Shown here piece by piece: positions 7,692-15,932 of a DNA stretch of 32,068 bases. Numbering within the stretch: position 1 is the first letter of the stretch; each line of letters starts with the position of its first letter. A program made the translations under genes and the position numbers. The notes under the pieces were generated by a model. That model did not search any database, was not told the DNA's origin, and saw only the letters and a program-made list of their open reading frames with translations. The stretch is from Clostridiaceae bacterium DTU059 (GTDB taxonomy: Bacteria; Bacillota; Clostridia; DSM-8532). The stretch covers positions 1 through 32,068 of the forward strand of contig LFSK01000047.1 in the NCBI GenBank assembly GCA_001512555.1, written 5' to 3'.

Positions 7692-8150
7692 ATGCGTATT
7701 CGGATCGGAAAGCTGGAACTGAAAATACCCTGGGAGTATCTTGTGGCACTTTTTCTGGTTTTGCTGGCCCTCACCATCCTGATTGTATGGAAAGTGGGAC
7801 ATGAACATGGTGAAACCATACGGATCATGACCACCCAAACTCCTCTGGTTTCCGAAAGGCCTGACCAGGATGCTGCGCCCTATGATGACAGTTTCTATGA
7901 TGTTCCTGATGAAGATGATGTGGAAAGCAAGCCCGGCTTTGAACCACCGGGGACTTTAAAGGTCAATATCAATAAAGCCAGCATGGATGAGCTTATCTCC
8001 CTGCCCTATATAGGAGAGGTCAAAGCCAGAGCCATCATTGCATACAGGGACGAGCACGGACCCTTCAAAACCCCAGAGGATCTTTTGAACGTGAAGGGGA
8101 TTGGGCCCAAAACCCTGGAGAGAATCAAAGACTTTATCGTTTTCGAATAA
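7692..8150 (+). CDS. comEA: Membrane-anchored ComEA-like helix-hairpin-helix protein
   Basis: The 152-residue product has one transmembrane helix (residues 15-34), an acidic linker rich in Asp, Glu and Pro (about 55-88), and a ComEA-type (HhH)2 DNA-binding domain (91-152). The second hairpin carries the family signature VKGIGPKTLERI. In competent Firmicutes ComEA captures double-stranded DNA at the outer membrane face and passes it to ComEC. Typical ComEA also has a SLBB domain between the anchor and the HhH part. That domain is missing here, the linker being only about 50 residues. No comEB or comEC adjoins it, so a competence role is inferred from the fold only. ATG 7692 has a weak GGGGAT site. 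Confidence 0.8.
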   Translation: MRIRIGKLELKIPWEYLVALFLVLLALTILIVWKVGHEHGETIRIMTTQTPLVSERPDQDAAPYDDSFYDVPDEDDVESKPGFEPPGTLKVNINKASMDELISLPYIGEVKARAIIAYRDEHGPFKTPEDLLNVKGIGPKTLERIKDFIVFE

Positions 8151-8335
8151 GACATAGACCGCCCTTTTCTCATTCTCGCAGAGCGTTTTAAGCGCCTTAT
8201 CGCAATGCGACCTCAACCTTAGGGGATCTCTTCATGTATCTATCTGTCTAGTCCTTTGTTATTGCTGGCGTGGCAAATGTATTCAGGGATCCCGTAAAGC
8301 CGGTCGTTGTGCTGCGTCTGCCAAACATAAGCATG

Positions 8336-8444
8336 TAATCGCGAACGAAGCGCAGCGCGGTGCGGCGATCTACGAGACTGCTTCGTCGGTAAGGCCTCCT
8401 CGCAATGACATATATGGATGTCACTGCGGAGCGCGGCAATCTCG
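8336..8444 (-). repeat. Dispersed repeat, copy A (after pstA)
   Basis: Read on the minus strand this begins GATTGCCGCGCTCCGC right after the pstA stop. It continues through TGTCATTGCGAGGAGG and CCGACGAAGCA. Copy C (15721-15850) shows the same order of blocks on the plus strand. CGCAATGACA (8401-8410) and TGTCACTGCG (8419-8428) form a hairpin with one G-T pair. Translation of such repeats gives spurious proteins of the HCERSEA type. The region 8151-8335 holds no gene I can support. Confidence 0.75.
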
Positions 8445-9275
8445 TTATATTCGCCGTACTATTCTCTTGGCGGTGAAGTTGAGTACCGCAATGATTACTA
8501 TCAATATGGCGGCAGTGGCATAAGCACCCGTGAAATCAGCCTCCTCCAGTGCAACCACATAGAGGTGTACCGATAGGGTCCGGATACTGGAAGTCAGAAA
8601 ACGTCCCAATCGAGGGATCTTAGGTACTGAGCCTGCGGTGAAGATTACGGCAGCCGTTTCGCCAATCACCCTTCCCATGCTGAGGATGACGGCTGTAAGA
8701 ATACCGGGAATGGCACAGGGGAGAACAACCCTGCATGTGGTATAGAGCCGGGAGGCTCCAAGGGCCAGGCTGGCCTCACGATAACCGGGATCCACTGATT
8801 TCAGCGCCTCCTCAGTGGTTCTCACCACCAGAGGTAAAACCATTATGCTGAGCGTCAGTGCACCGGAGAGAACGGAGAACCCAAGTCCGAGACTATTCTT
8901 GAAAAAGATAAAACCGAAAAGGCCATAGATAATGGAGGGAATTCCGGAAAGGCTTTCTGTGGCAATCCTGATGGTTCTGACAAGCAACCCCTGTTTTGCA
9001 TATTCGGTCAGATAAATGGCTGCGCAGACACCTATGGGAACTGTTATAACCAGGGTGGAAAAAATCAGGATCAGAGTTCCGGCAATCATGGGTAGTATGC
9101 CTGTCCTGCCCTTATAAAGATTATACTCACTTGTTATTAACTCCAGATTGATGCCGGGAAGCCCTTTGGATATCACCGATATCAGCATCCATATCAAAAA
9201 AACAGCACCGCTAAGAGAAAATGCCCATATTAAAATGGTTAATAAAAGATCTTTGGTTCTTCTTTTCCTATTCAT
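8445..9275 (-). CDS. pstA: Phosphate ABC transporter permease PstA
   Basis: One of the two membrane subunits of the high-affinity phosphate importer PstSCAB. The 276-residue product has about six transmembrane helices and the permease coupling segment YREASLALGASRLYT (about residues 170-185), which contacts the PstB ATPase. The closing RVIGETAAVIFTAG is typical of PstA/PstC. Its ATG at 9275 overlaps the end of pstC by eight bases (ATGAATAG), which implies translational coupling. The gene is normally followed by pstB; here the stop is followed directly by a dispersed repeat and pstB lies 5.7 kb away on the other strand. Confidence 0.93.
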   Translation of the reverse strand: MNRKRRTKDLLLTILIWAFSLSGAVFLIWMLISVISKGLPGINLELITSEYNLYKGRTGILPMIAGTLILIFSTLVITVPIGVCAAIYLTEYAKQGLLVRTIRIATESLSGIPSIIYGLFGFIFFKNSLGLGFSVLSGALTLSIMVLPLVVRTTEEALKSVDPGYREASLALGASRLYTTCRVVLPCAIPGILTAVILSMGRVIGETAAVIFTAGSVPKIPRLGRFLTSSIRTLSVHLYVVALEEADFTGAYATAAILIVIIAVLNFTAKRIVRRI

Positions 9276-10173
9276 TTATTGACCTGTTTCCTTCAGCCGA
9301 TCTTTGAACCACCACATTCAAAACAATGTTGAGAATTATTATGAAAAGAAAAAGCACCGCACCGATTCCAAAAAGTGCAGACTGATGGAAAGGGCCTGCG
9401 TAGGACATGTCCTTTGCGATTGTGGCGGTCATGGGGCTCACCGTATCCAGAAGAGAACGGGGGATGCGTGAAATATTGCCACACACCATGATAACAGCCA
9501 TGGTTTCGCCGACAGCCCGTCCCATCCCAAGCACCACCGAGGCCATGATCCCCGATTTTGCCGCTGGGATGGTCACCTTGAAAATGGTTTCCACCCTTGA
9601 AGCACCCAGGGCCAGGGATCCTTCCCTGTACTCTTTTGGAACGGCTCGAAGGGATGTTTCGGATATGCTCACAATGGTTGGAAGGATCATGGCAGACAGA
9701 ATGACTATCATGGCCAAAAGGCTGTTGCCGGTCGTACTTCCCAGGCGAACTCTTATAAAGGGTACGATGACCGTCAATCCAAAGAATCCGTACACAACCG
9801 ATGGAATGCCCGCCATAAGCTCCATGCAACCTCTCAGGAAAGATGCCATCCTTTTTGGCGCCAGTTCGGAAAGCAGAATAGCTGTAAACAGACCCACAGG
9901 AACTCCTGTGACCAAGGCGCCAGCCATTCCTAACAGGGAGGCCACGATCATCGGGAAAATACCGAATTGGGGGGATTCAGCAGTGGGTTTCCATTGGGTT
10001 CCAAAAATAAACCTGGAGACACCTATTTTTATAATTGGCGGCAGTCCCGCTGCAAAGATGTAGACTGTGATCAGAACGACTGATATGATGCTGACCCAGG
10101 CGCTTACCACAAAAACAAGCTCCATAGTTTTCTCAAAACCTGGTGTTTCCGGATTTGTTCTTTTTTTATTCAT
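9268..10173 (-). CDS. pstC: Phosphate ABC transporter permease PstC
   Basis: Second membrane subunit of the Pst phosphate importer, pairing with PstA. Six hydrophobic helices are visible from residue 15 onward. The coupling segment is YREGSLALGASRVETI and the end motif RAVGETMAVIMVCGN. I chose ATG 10173 because GAGGGA lies four bases upstream. A TTG at 10185 would overlap the RBS. This gives 301 residues, normal for the family. The gap to pstS is about 30 bases, so pstS-pstC-pstA form one transcription unit. Confidence 0.93.
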   Translation of the reverse strand: MNKKRTNPETPGFEKTMELVFVVSAWVSIISVVLITVYIFAAGLPPIIKIGVSRFIFGTQWKPTAESPQFGIFPMIVASLLGMAGALVTGVPVGLFTAILLSELAPKRMASFLRGCMELMAGIPSVVYGFFGLTVIVPFIRVRLGSTTGNSLLAMIVILSAMILPTIVSISETSLRAVPKEYREGSLALGASRVETIFKVTIPAAKSGIMASVVLGMGRAVGETMAVIMVCGNISRIPRSLLDTVSPMTATIAKDMSYAGPFHQSALFGIGAVLFLFIIILNIVLNVVVQRSAEGNRSINE

Positions 10174-10203
10174 CAGTTCCCTCAACCTTTTCCCGGCTAC
10201 ATT

Positions 10204-11016
10204 TCACCTGTTTCTCTCAACAGGGATTGCCTCCCGGCCAATAATGGCTTTTCCTTCCTCTGAAAACATAAAATCTATGAATTCCTGCTCGATAGCATCA
10301 GGGGCTCCTTTAGTTACGATCATCAGCGGACGCCTTATTTCATAGCTGCCGTTCAGAACGTTTTCAGAAGATGGTACCTTACCGTCAATACGAAGGGCTT
10401 TAACCCCCTTCCTTACGTAGTTCAAAGAGATATAACCCACAGCATGGGGGTTTTGTGCCACAGCTAAAAGTGTTTCCCCGGTTTTTGCAGCTTCCTGATC
10501 GGCCTTAACCTCATCCCGTATCCCGAAGAGGCCATCAAAAGCCTCCCTCGTACCAGAGGCCGGGTCACGGGTGATAACCACAATTTCCGAGTCCGGGCCG
10601 CCAACCTCGGACCAGTTTGTGATCTCCTTTTTATAGATCCGTGCAACCTGTTCGCTGGTCAAGTCCTGGACGATATTCGAGGGATGGACAATAACCGCAA
10701 TTGCATCCCAGGCAATATGAACAGCCTGGAGCCCCTGATTTAGTTCCTCCTCCATGACCACTCTGGAGACGGCTCCAATATTGGCAGTTCCGGCAATTAC
10801 AGCTCTTATGCCTGCACTGGATCCATTGCCCGTATACTCCACTGTAATATTGGTATGAGTGGCCATATAGGTATCTGCCATTTCCTGCATCATTTTCTGC
10901 ATGGAGGTAGATCCTTCGCAAGCCAGTATGGCTGACGACGGTTCTCTGCATCCGGAAAATGTGAGTGCAGCCATCAATAGTATTAGGACGATGATGTAAT
11001 TAAAGTGTTGTTTCAT
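10204..11016 (-). CDS. pstS: Phosphate-binding lipoprotein PstS
   Basis: Extracytoplasmic substrate-binding subunit of the phosphate importer. A lipoprotein signal peptide ends in the lipobox TFSGC, so Cys23 would carry the lipid anchor. Phosphate-contacting segments of the family are present: EGSTSM near the mature N-terminus, TGNGSSAGIRAV, and RDPASGTREAFDGL. The end GREAIPVERNR is short, as in small Gram-positive PstS proteins. ATG 11016 has a CGGAG site eight bases upstream and fits the signal peptide better than the further upstream in-frame start at 11046. The 11017-11214 gap upstream must hold its promoter. I see TTGTCA on the minus strand but no convincing -10 and no clear PhoP repeats. 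Confidence 0.93.
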   Translation of the reverse strand: MKQHFNYIIVLILLMAALTFSGCREPSSAILACEGSTSMQKMMQEMADTYMATHTNITVEYTGNGSSAGIRAVIAGTANIGAVSRVVMEEELNQGLQAVHIAWDAIAVIVHPSNIVQDLTSEQVARIYKKEITNWSEVGGPDSEIVVITRDPASGTREAFDGLFGIRDEVKADQEAAKTGETLLAVAQNPHAVGYISLNYVRKGVKALRIDGKVPSSENVLNGSYEIRRPLMIVTKGAPDAIEQEFIDFMFSEEGKAIIGREAIPVERNR

Positions 11017-11214
11017 GACACACGCTCCGTTTCCGGTCAGGAGCAAAACAGCAAATATTCAGGTCAAAAGATCATATAAGTTTCGCCCATGCTGCCCACT
11101 GCCTATAAGTTACAATGCATCGAAATCAAATATGACAATTTTTTAATACGCCTTGAGATTCCTGAATTAAACGTATAAGATTTTTGCTCATTATTTCGCC
11201 CCAAAACGTATCCG

Positions 11215-11243
11215 TTGACAGCGTAATAGGCCTATGGTATGAT
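11215..11243 (+). promoter_or_regulatory. Sigma-A promoter of thrS
   Basis: TTGACA (11215-11220), exactly 17 bases, then TATGAT (11238-11243). This is close to consensus and would start transcription near 11250, at the 5' end of the T-box leader. Confidence 0.8.
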
Positions 11244-11249
11244 GAAAAT

Positions 11250-11515
11250 TAATCGTAAAAGGCTTTGAAAGGGACAAGTCGAACCATACGAATACCAATA
11301 AGAGAGGGACAGCCGCAGGCTGAAAGCTGTTCCGGTAGATTCAGGTTTTGATACCACCCTGGAGCTCGGGGGCTGAAAAGGTTGCAGTAAGCTCTTGCGT
11401 TGATTACGTTATAATCATTGAGGGGCAGACCATAGCATTTGCTTTGTTCTGCAACCAGGGTGGAACCGTGTGGGCTTGAAGCTCTCATCCTTGGATGGAT
11501 GGGTGCTTTTTTATT
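11250..11515 (+). promoter_or_regulatory. T-box leader (threonyl-tRNA sensing)
   Basis: The T-box sequence AGGGTGGAACCGTG is at 11457-11470. A terminator follows: AGCTCTCATCC (11480-11490) pairs with GGATGGGTGCT (11497-11507), with one mismatch and one G-T pair, then a run of six T. A likely specifier codon ACC (Thr) at 11353-11355, followed by A, lies in ATACCACC on the 3' side of stem I. Uncharged tRNA-Thr would stabilise the antiterminator and allow thrS transcription. The specifier assignment is my inference from position and from the downstream gene. Confidence 0.9.
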
Positions 11516-11559
11516 TGTAGAATTATAGATTTGCTTTATAAATGAAAGGGATGAGCATT

Positions 11560-13461
11560 ATGATCCAAATAACATTGAAGGACGGAAACAAGATCCAGGT
11601 TGAAAGCGGAAAAACCATACTGGATATCGCCAGGGGTATCAGCGAAGGGCTTGCAAGAGTAGCCGTGGCCGGTGAAATCAACGGTGTGGTGAAGGATCTT
11701 TCCACGCCTGTTACAGAGGATTGCAGTCTGAACATACTGACCTTTGACAGCGAGGGGGGCAGGCACACCTACTGGCATACAGCTTCCCACATCATGGCTC
11801 AGGCCGTCAAGCGCCTTTACCCCGGTGTCAAACTGGCAATAGGACCGGCTATCGATAACGGCTTTTATTACGATTTTGATTCCGAGAAACCTTTTACGCC
11901 TGAAGACATGCAGGCAATCGAAGAAGAAATGAAAAGGATAATCAAGGAGGATCTCGGTGTTGAGCGTTTCACTCTCCCAAGGGATGAGGCTTTAGAACTT
12001 GTGAAGGATGAGCCTTACAAGGTGGAACTTATCAATGAACTGCCGGAAGATTCCGAGATATCCTTCTATAAGCAGGGTGAGTTTACCGATTTATGCGCCG
12101 GACCCCACTTGCCCTCCACGGGAAAGGTGAAGGCCATCAAGCTTATGCAATTGGCAGGGGCTTACTGGCGCGGCAGCGAAAAGAACAAAATGCTCCAGAG
12201 GATTTATGGTACGGCTTTCCCGAAGAAGAGCCAGTTGGATGAGTACCTGCACAGGCTGGAAGAGGCCAAAAAACGCGATCATCGCAAGCTGGGCAGGGAG
12301 CTTGATCTCTTTGATATTTATGAAGAGGGTCCGGGCTTCCCGTTCTTCCTGCCAAAGGGCATGGTTTTGAGGAACCTTCTGGAAGATTACTGGCGCAGAG
12401 AGCATGAGAAGAGGGGATACCAGGAGATCAAAACCCCCATTATGCTGACAAAGGAACTCTGGTATCGTTCCGGGCACTGGGATAATTACAAGGACAATAT
12501 GTACAGTGTGGACATTGACGACGCTGAGTTCGCAGTCAAGCCCATGAACTGTCCGGGCGGCATTCTGGTGTTTAAACGCAAGCTCCACTCATATAGGGAT
12601 CTTCCCCAAAGAATGGGTGAACTGGGTCTTGTACACCGGCATGAACTGTCCGGAGCCCTGCATGGCCTGATGAGGGTTCGCTGCTTCACCCAGGATGACG
12701 CTCATATCTTCATGACCCCTGATCAGATCAAGGATGAGGTTATTGGCGTTATCAAGCTCATTGACGAATTCTACAAGACTTTTGGATTCAAATACCATGT
12801 GGAGCTCTCCACCCGTCCTGAAAAATCCATTGGTTCTGACGAGTTGTGGGAGAAATCCACCACGGCGTTGAGTGAGGCTTTGCAGGATCAGGGTATAGAG
12901 TATAAGCTCAATAAGGGTGACGGTGCCTTCTACGGACCGAAGATCGACTTCCATCTGGAGGATTCAATTGGCCGTACCTGGCAGTGCGGAACCATACAGC
13001 TGGATATGAACATGCCTGAACGCTTTGACCTGAACTATATCGGTCCTGATGGAGAAAAGCACAGGCCTGTCATGATCCACAGGGTGGTGTTCGGCAGCAT
13101 TGAGCGGTTTATTGCCATTCTCACCGAACATTTTGCCGGCGCTTTTCCGGTATGGCTCTCGCCTGTCCAGGCAAAGATACTCACCATTGTTGAAAAGCAT
13201 ATTCCCTATGCTGAGGAAGTAAAGAGAAGGCTTGAAGAAAAGGGAATTCGGGTTGAACTGGACGGACGCAATGAAAAGATCGGCTTTAAGATCAGAGAAG
13301 CACAATTGGAGAAGGTGCCCTACATGCTGGTTCTTGGGGACAAGGAAGCCGAGGCCGGCCATGTGGCAGTCAGATCCCGCAAGGAAGGGGATATGGGTTC
13401 CATGCCGCTGGATGAATTCATCGAAAAAATCCTGCTGGAGATCAATTCAAAGGCTCTGTAA
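11560..13461 (+). CDS. thrS: Threonyl-tRNA synthetase
   Basis: Charges tRNA-Thr with threonine in the cytosol. Domains in order: TGS (about 1-62), the editing domain with HTASHIMAQAV and the TDLCAGPHLP motif, the class II catalytic core (about 240-530), and the anticodon-binding domain to the C-terminus. The zinc ligands of the family are seen as Cys in MNCPGG, His in VHRHELSG-type motif 2 context, and His in IHRVVFGSIERF (motif 3). I chose ATG 11560 because AAGGG lies nine bases upstream; ATGs at 11542 and 11551 have no suitable site. This gives 633 residues, normal for bacteria. Expression is controlled by the T-box leader and a strong terminator follows. Confidence 0.97.
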   Translation: MIQITLKDGNKIQVESGKTILDIARGISEGLARVAVAGEINGVVKDLSTPVTEDCSLNILTFDSEGGRHTYWHTASHIMAQAVKRLYPGVKLAIGPAIDNGFYYDFDSEKPFTPEDMQAIEEEMKRIIKEDLGVERFTLPRDEALELVKDEPYKVELINELPEDSEISFYKQGEFTDLCAGPHLPSTGKVKAIKLMQLAGAYWRGSEKNKMLQRIYGTAFPKKSQLDEYLHRLEEAKKRDHRKLGRELDLFDIYEEGPGFPFFLPKGMVLRNLLEDYWRREHEKRGYQEIKTPIMLTKELWYRSGHWDNYKDNMYSVDIDDAEFAVKPMNCPGGILVFKRKLHSYRDLPQRMGELGLVHRHELSGALHGLMRVRCFTQDDAHIFMTPDQIKDEVIGVIKLIDEFYKTFGFKYHVELSTRPEKSIGSDELWEKSTTALSEALQDQGIEYKLNKGDGAFYGPKIDFHLEDSIGRTWQCGTIQLDMNMPERFDLNYIGPDGEKHRPVMIHRVVFGSIERFIAILTEHFAGAFPVWLSPVQAKILTIVEKHIPYAEEVKRRLEEKGIRVELDGRNEKIGFKIREAQLEKVPYMLVLGDKEAEAGHVAVRSRKEGDMGSMPLDEFIEKILLEINSKAL

Positions 13462-13470
13462 ATGCTATGA

Positions 13471-13495
13471 AGCGGGGAGGATTCCCCGCTTTTGC
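13471..13495 (+). terminator. Rho-independent terminator of thrS
   Basis: AGCGGGGA (13471-13478), loop GGAT, TCCCCGCT (13483-13490), followed by TTTGCTT. A perfect 8-bp G/C-rich stem ten bases after the stop codon. Confidence 0.85.
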
Positions 13496-13535
13496 TTATG
13501 TCTTTGGAACCCGAACAATGAAGTGTGGTAATCTT

Positions 13536-13575
13536 GTGAATTGCTTCGTGGGCACAGCCTCCTGGCAAAGACATG
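13536..13575 (-). repeat. Dispersed repeat, decayed partial copy B
   Basis: GTGAATTGCTTCGTGGGC, then CAGCCTCCTGGCAAAGACA, matches the core of copies A and C (TTGCTTCGTCGGC, CCTCCTCGCAATGACA) with several substitutions. Its orientation is the same as copy A. It lies between the thrS terminator and the holA promoter. The remainder of 13496-13677 holds no gene. Confidence 0.5.
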
Positions 13576-13638
13576 TAAGGTAGGGTGTCACCCCGCTATG
13601 GGGGAAATACCTCATGCGATGTACGACTGGCCTAAAAA

Positions 13639-13647
13639 TGCTATAAT
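13639..13647 (+). promoter_or_regulatory. Extended -10 promoter of holA
   Basis: TGCTATAAT carries a perfect TATAAT with a TG extension, 30 bases upstream of the holA start. No good -35 is visible at the expected distance. Confidence 0.55.
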
Positions 13648-13677
13648 ATCTATATTCAGATGACACGGAGGGATCAC

Positions 13678-14808
13678 ATGCCTTCACCCGGAAGCTATGG
13701 AACCAGAAAGAAGACCGGGGCACAGAGCCAACTTACCCTGCTTAAAAAGCAGCTTAAAACCGGAAATATAAAAGGTGTATATCTCTTTTCAGGGAACGAG
13801 CGTTTTCTGGTGGATTACTATGTGGATGAAATCAAAAGAATTGCCTTGAAAGAGGATCATAACGGCCTTAATCTCGTGCAGTTCGAGGGAAGGACAGATG
13901 TTGATCAGCTCATTGACGCATGCGATACCTACCCCATTTTTTCAGACCGCAAGGTGGTGCTGGTGAAAAACTCCAATCTTTTAGCACCAAGAAAAAAAGC
14001 ACCTTCCAGGCAGGAAGGGGAAGGATCGGAAGAAGACATGGGCGAAGGAAGTGCTGACTCTGACCAGTCTGGATCCTCTGCCGGGGGAAAAGCCCAGGAA
14101 ACTCTCAAACAATATATCCCCAACATTCCTGAAAGCACCTGCCTTGTCATGGTCGAGGACAATGTGGATAAGCGTTTGGGGCTGTACAAGGCCATTCAGA
14201 AGTTCGGCCTCCATATCCATCAGGATCACCTGAATGAAGATGATCTGACAAAATGGGTTATTAAAGGCTTCAGGCAAAGCCGTAAAACCATCCATCCTGA
14301 TGCTGCCCAGTATCTTGTCAGCATCAGTGATCCGGACATGTATTCCCTTAGAAATGAAATCTTTAAAGTCATAAACTATACCGGAGAGCGGGAAACGGTG
14401 ACCCTTGATGATATCAGGGCAGTGGCCACTGTAACCATTAAAAGTGTTATCTTCGACCTCATGGATGCCGTGGCTGCCCGGAACAGGGCAAAGGCACTGA
14501 GCTACCTGGATGACATGTTGTCATTAAAAGAGCCGGAGCAAAAAATACTTGCCATGGTATCAAAGCAAACCGGTGAAATACTGAAGCTTAGATTATTAAT
14601 GGATCGGCGTCTCACCTCTTCCCAGATCAGCCGCTATTTTCCCGGAAAACACCCCTTTGCTTTCAGAAAGCTGACCGAACAGGCCGGGAAATCGGACAGT
14701 GCTTATCTGGCGGGATTTCTGAAAAAATGTGCAGAAGCCGATAATGCGTGGAAGACCGGAAAAATGTCGCCCCGCCTTTCACTGGAAATGCTTTTTAATT
14801 ATCTATAG
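13678..14808 (+). CDS. holA: DNA polymerase III delta subunit, with acidic insertion
   Basis: Delta subunit of the clamp loader, which opens the sliding clamp. The 376-residue product has an AAA+-like N-terminal part with VYLFSGNERFLVDYYVDEI (residues 34-52) and VVLVKNSNLL (93-102), then ESTCLVMVEDNVDKRLGLYKAI, and the C-terminal helical collar ending LSLEMLFNYL. I placed the start at ATG 13678 with GGAGGG five bases upstream; 13660 lacks a site. Residues about 104-140 are a low-complexity Glu/Ser/Gly/Asp-rich stretch not found in typical delta subunits, which run about 330-345 residues. The insertion falls in a loop before a conserved strand, so the fold is likely intact. An own promoter sits just upstream; pstB follows after 141 bases. 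Confidence 0.88.
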   Translation: MPSPGSYGTRKKTGAQSQLTLLKKQLKTGNIKGVYLFSGNERFLVDYYVDEIKRIALKEDHNGLNLVQFEGRTDVDQLIDACDTYPIFSDRKVVLVKNSNLLAPRKKAPSRQEGEGSEEDMGEGSADSDQSGSSAGGKAQETLKQYIPNIPESTCLVMVEDNVDKRLGLYKAIQKFGLHIHQDHLNEDDLTKWVIKGFRQSRKTIHPDAAQYLVSISDPDMYSLRNEIFKVINYTGERETVTLDDIRAVATVTIKSVIFDLMDAVAARNRAKALSYLDDMLSLKEPEQKILAMVSKQTGEILKLRLLMDRRLTSSQISRYFPGKHPFAFRKLTEQAGKSDSAYLAGFLKKCAEADNAWKTGKMSPRLSLEMLFNYL

Positions 14809-14949
14809 CTTACGTGCTCAGATATTTGCTTTCCTTTTTAGTTTAAACAATGGGAACACGTGACAAAATCATCCCTGTTTACAGGCTTCCGGCGTACATA
14901 CATTGGTACAGTAAATATTTGCATACAGTATGAGCATTCGGGGGTTCAT

Positions 14950-15720
14950 ATGGATGAACGCTTGAAACCGGATATAAAAATATCGGTTCGTGGTCTGAAT
15001 CTGTACTATGGCTTATTTCATGCCTTGAAGAATATAAGCATGGATATTTGTCAGAACGAGATAACCGCTCTGATCGGACCTTCAGGATGTGGTAAGTCCA
15101 CCTTCCTGAAAACCCTAAACAGGATGAACGATCTGGCAGAGAATGTCCGGATTAACGGGAGCATTAAGCTTGACGGCTGTGAAATCCTTGGGGATATCGA
15201 TGTAGTGGATCTGAGAAGGCGTGTAGGCATGGTTTTTCAAAAGCCAAACCCATTCCCCATGTCCATATACGATAATGTAGCCTTTGGGCCCAGAGTCCAG
15301 GGGATTAAAAAAAAGTCCGTATTGGATGATATTGTTGAAGAAAGCCTGAGAGCAGCTGCCCTTTGGGATGAGGTCCATGACAGGTTGCACAAGAACGCAT
15401 TGGGGATTTCCGGCGGGCAGCAGCAGCGACTCTGCATAGCCCGGGCATTGGCGACGCAGCCTGAAGTGATTCTAATGGATGAGCCTACCTCAGCCCTGGA
15501 TCCCATATCCACAATGAGTATCGAGGAGCTCTGCAGCCAACTGAAAGAGGACTATACCATTGTTATGGTTACACATAACATGCAGCAGGCAAGCCGCATT
15601 TCTGACAGGACAGCCTTCTTCCTGCTGGGGGAATTGATTGAGTATGATACAACCAAAAAGATCTTCAGCAGGCCTAAGGATGAGAGAACCGAGCGCTATA
15701 TTGCTGGTAAGTTTGGCTGA
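14950..15720 (+). CDS. pstB: Phosphate ABC transporter ATP-binding protein PstB
   Basis: ATPase that powers the PstSCA phosphate importer at the inner membrane face. All ABC motifs are present: Walker [10 protein letters not shown] (residues 43-51), Q-loop with the PstB-specific [10 protein letters not shown], signature ISGGQQQR, Walker [14 protein letters not shown] and the H-loop THNM. ATG 14950 gives 256 residues, the family norm. A longer reading from GTG 14860 adds 30 residues unlike PstB and has no RBS. The site before 14950 is a run of G, only fair. The gene is separated from pstSCA and lies on the opposite strand behind holA. No phoU follows; a dispersed repeat directly abuts the stop. 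Confidence 0.95.
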   Translation: MDERLKPDIKISVRGLNLYYGLFHALKNISMDICQNEITALIGPSGCGKSTFLKTLNRMNDLAENVRINGSIKLDGCEILGDIDVVDLRRRVGMVFQKPNPFPMSIYDNVAFGPRVQGIKKKSVLDDIVEESLRAAALWDEVHDRLHKNALGISGGQQQRLCIARALATQPEVILMDEPTSALDPISTMSIEELCSQLKEDYTIVMVTHNMQQASRISDRTAFFLLGELIEYDTTKKIFSRPKDERTERYIAGKFG

Positions 15721-15850
15721 AGCAGATTACCGCGCTCCGCTTCGCTTCGCTCGCAATGACAATTCGGATCTGTCATTGCGAGGAGGTCTTGCCGACGAAG
15801 CAATCTCAGTCTTCGACGAAGGCTAAGGATCTTGTAGATTACCGCACTCG
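15721..15850 (+). repeat. Dispersed repeat, copy C (after pstB)
   Basis: Starts directly after the pstB stop with AGATTACCGCGCTCCGC. A perfect 12-bp inverted repeat, CTCGCAATGACA (15750-15761) and TGTCATTGCGAG (15771-15782), is followed by GAGGTCTTGCCGACGAAGCA and, after a short insertion, GTAGATTACCGCAC. Copy A has the same blocks in the same order after pstA on the other strand. The hairpin could also end the pstB transcript. The region 15851-16132 holds only promoter-like sequence. Confidence 0.75.
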
Positions 15851-15932
15851 AAATGGTGTACGGATCGGTTGAAATTGGCAAAGGGTTGCGAATATCACGC
15901 CTGAACCATGCGTTTTATAACACTTTTGCATA

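Noticed and set aside
8248-8439. 63-residue minus-strand frame beginning MPRSAVTSIYVIARRP
   Set aside because: It lies wholly within and beside repeat copy A; its sequence is what such repeats give in translation, and no RBS is present.
9293-9829. 178-residue minus-strand frame inside pstC rich in Gly, His and Cys
   Set aside because: It is an alternative frame of pstC; composition is typical of frame-shifted reading of a membrane protein gene.
11047-11214. PhoP-type direct repeats upstream of pstS
   Set aside because: I looked for TT(A/T)ACA-like repeats at fixed spacing on the minus strand and found none that is convincing.
14860-14949. N-terminal extension of PstB from GTG 14860
   Set aside because: No RBS, residues unlike PstB, and ATG 14950 gives the normal family length.
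15696-15881. 61-residue minus-strand frame containing CHCERSEAERGN
   Set aside because: The HCERSEA motif is the well-known artefact of translating this dispersed repeat, and the frame overlaps the pstB end.
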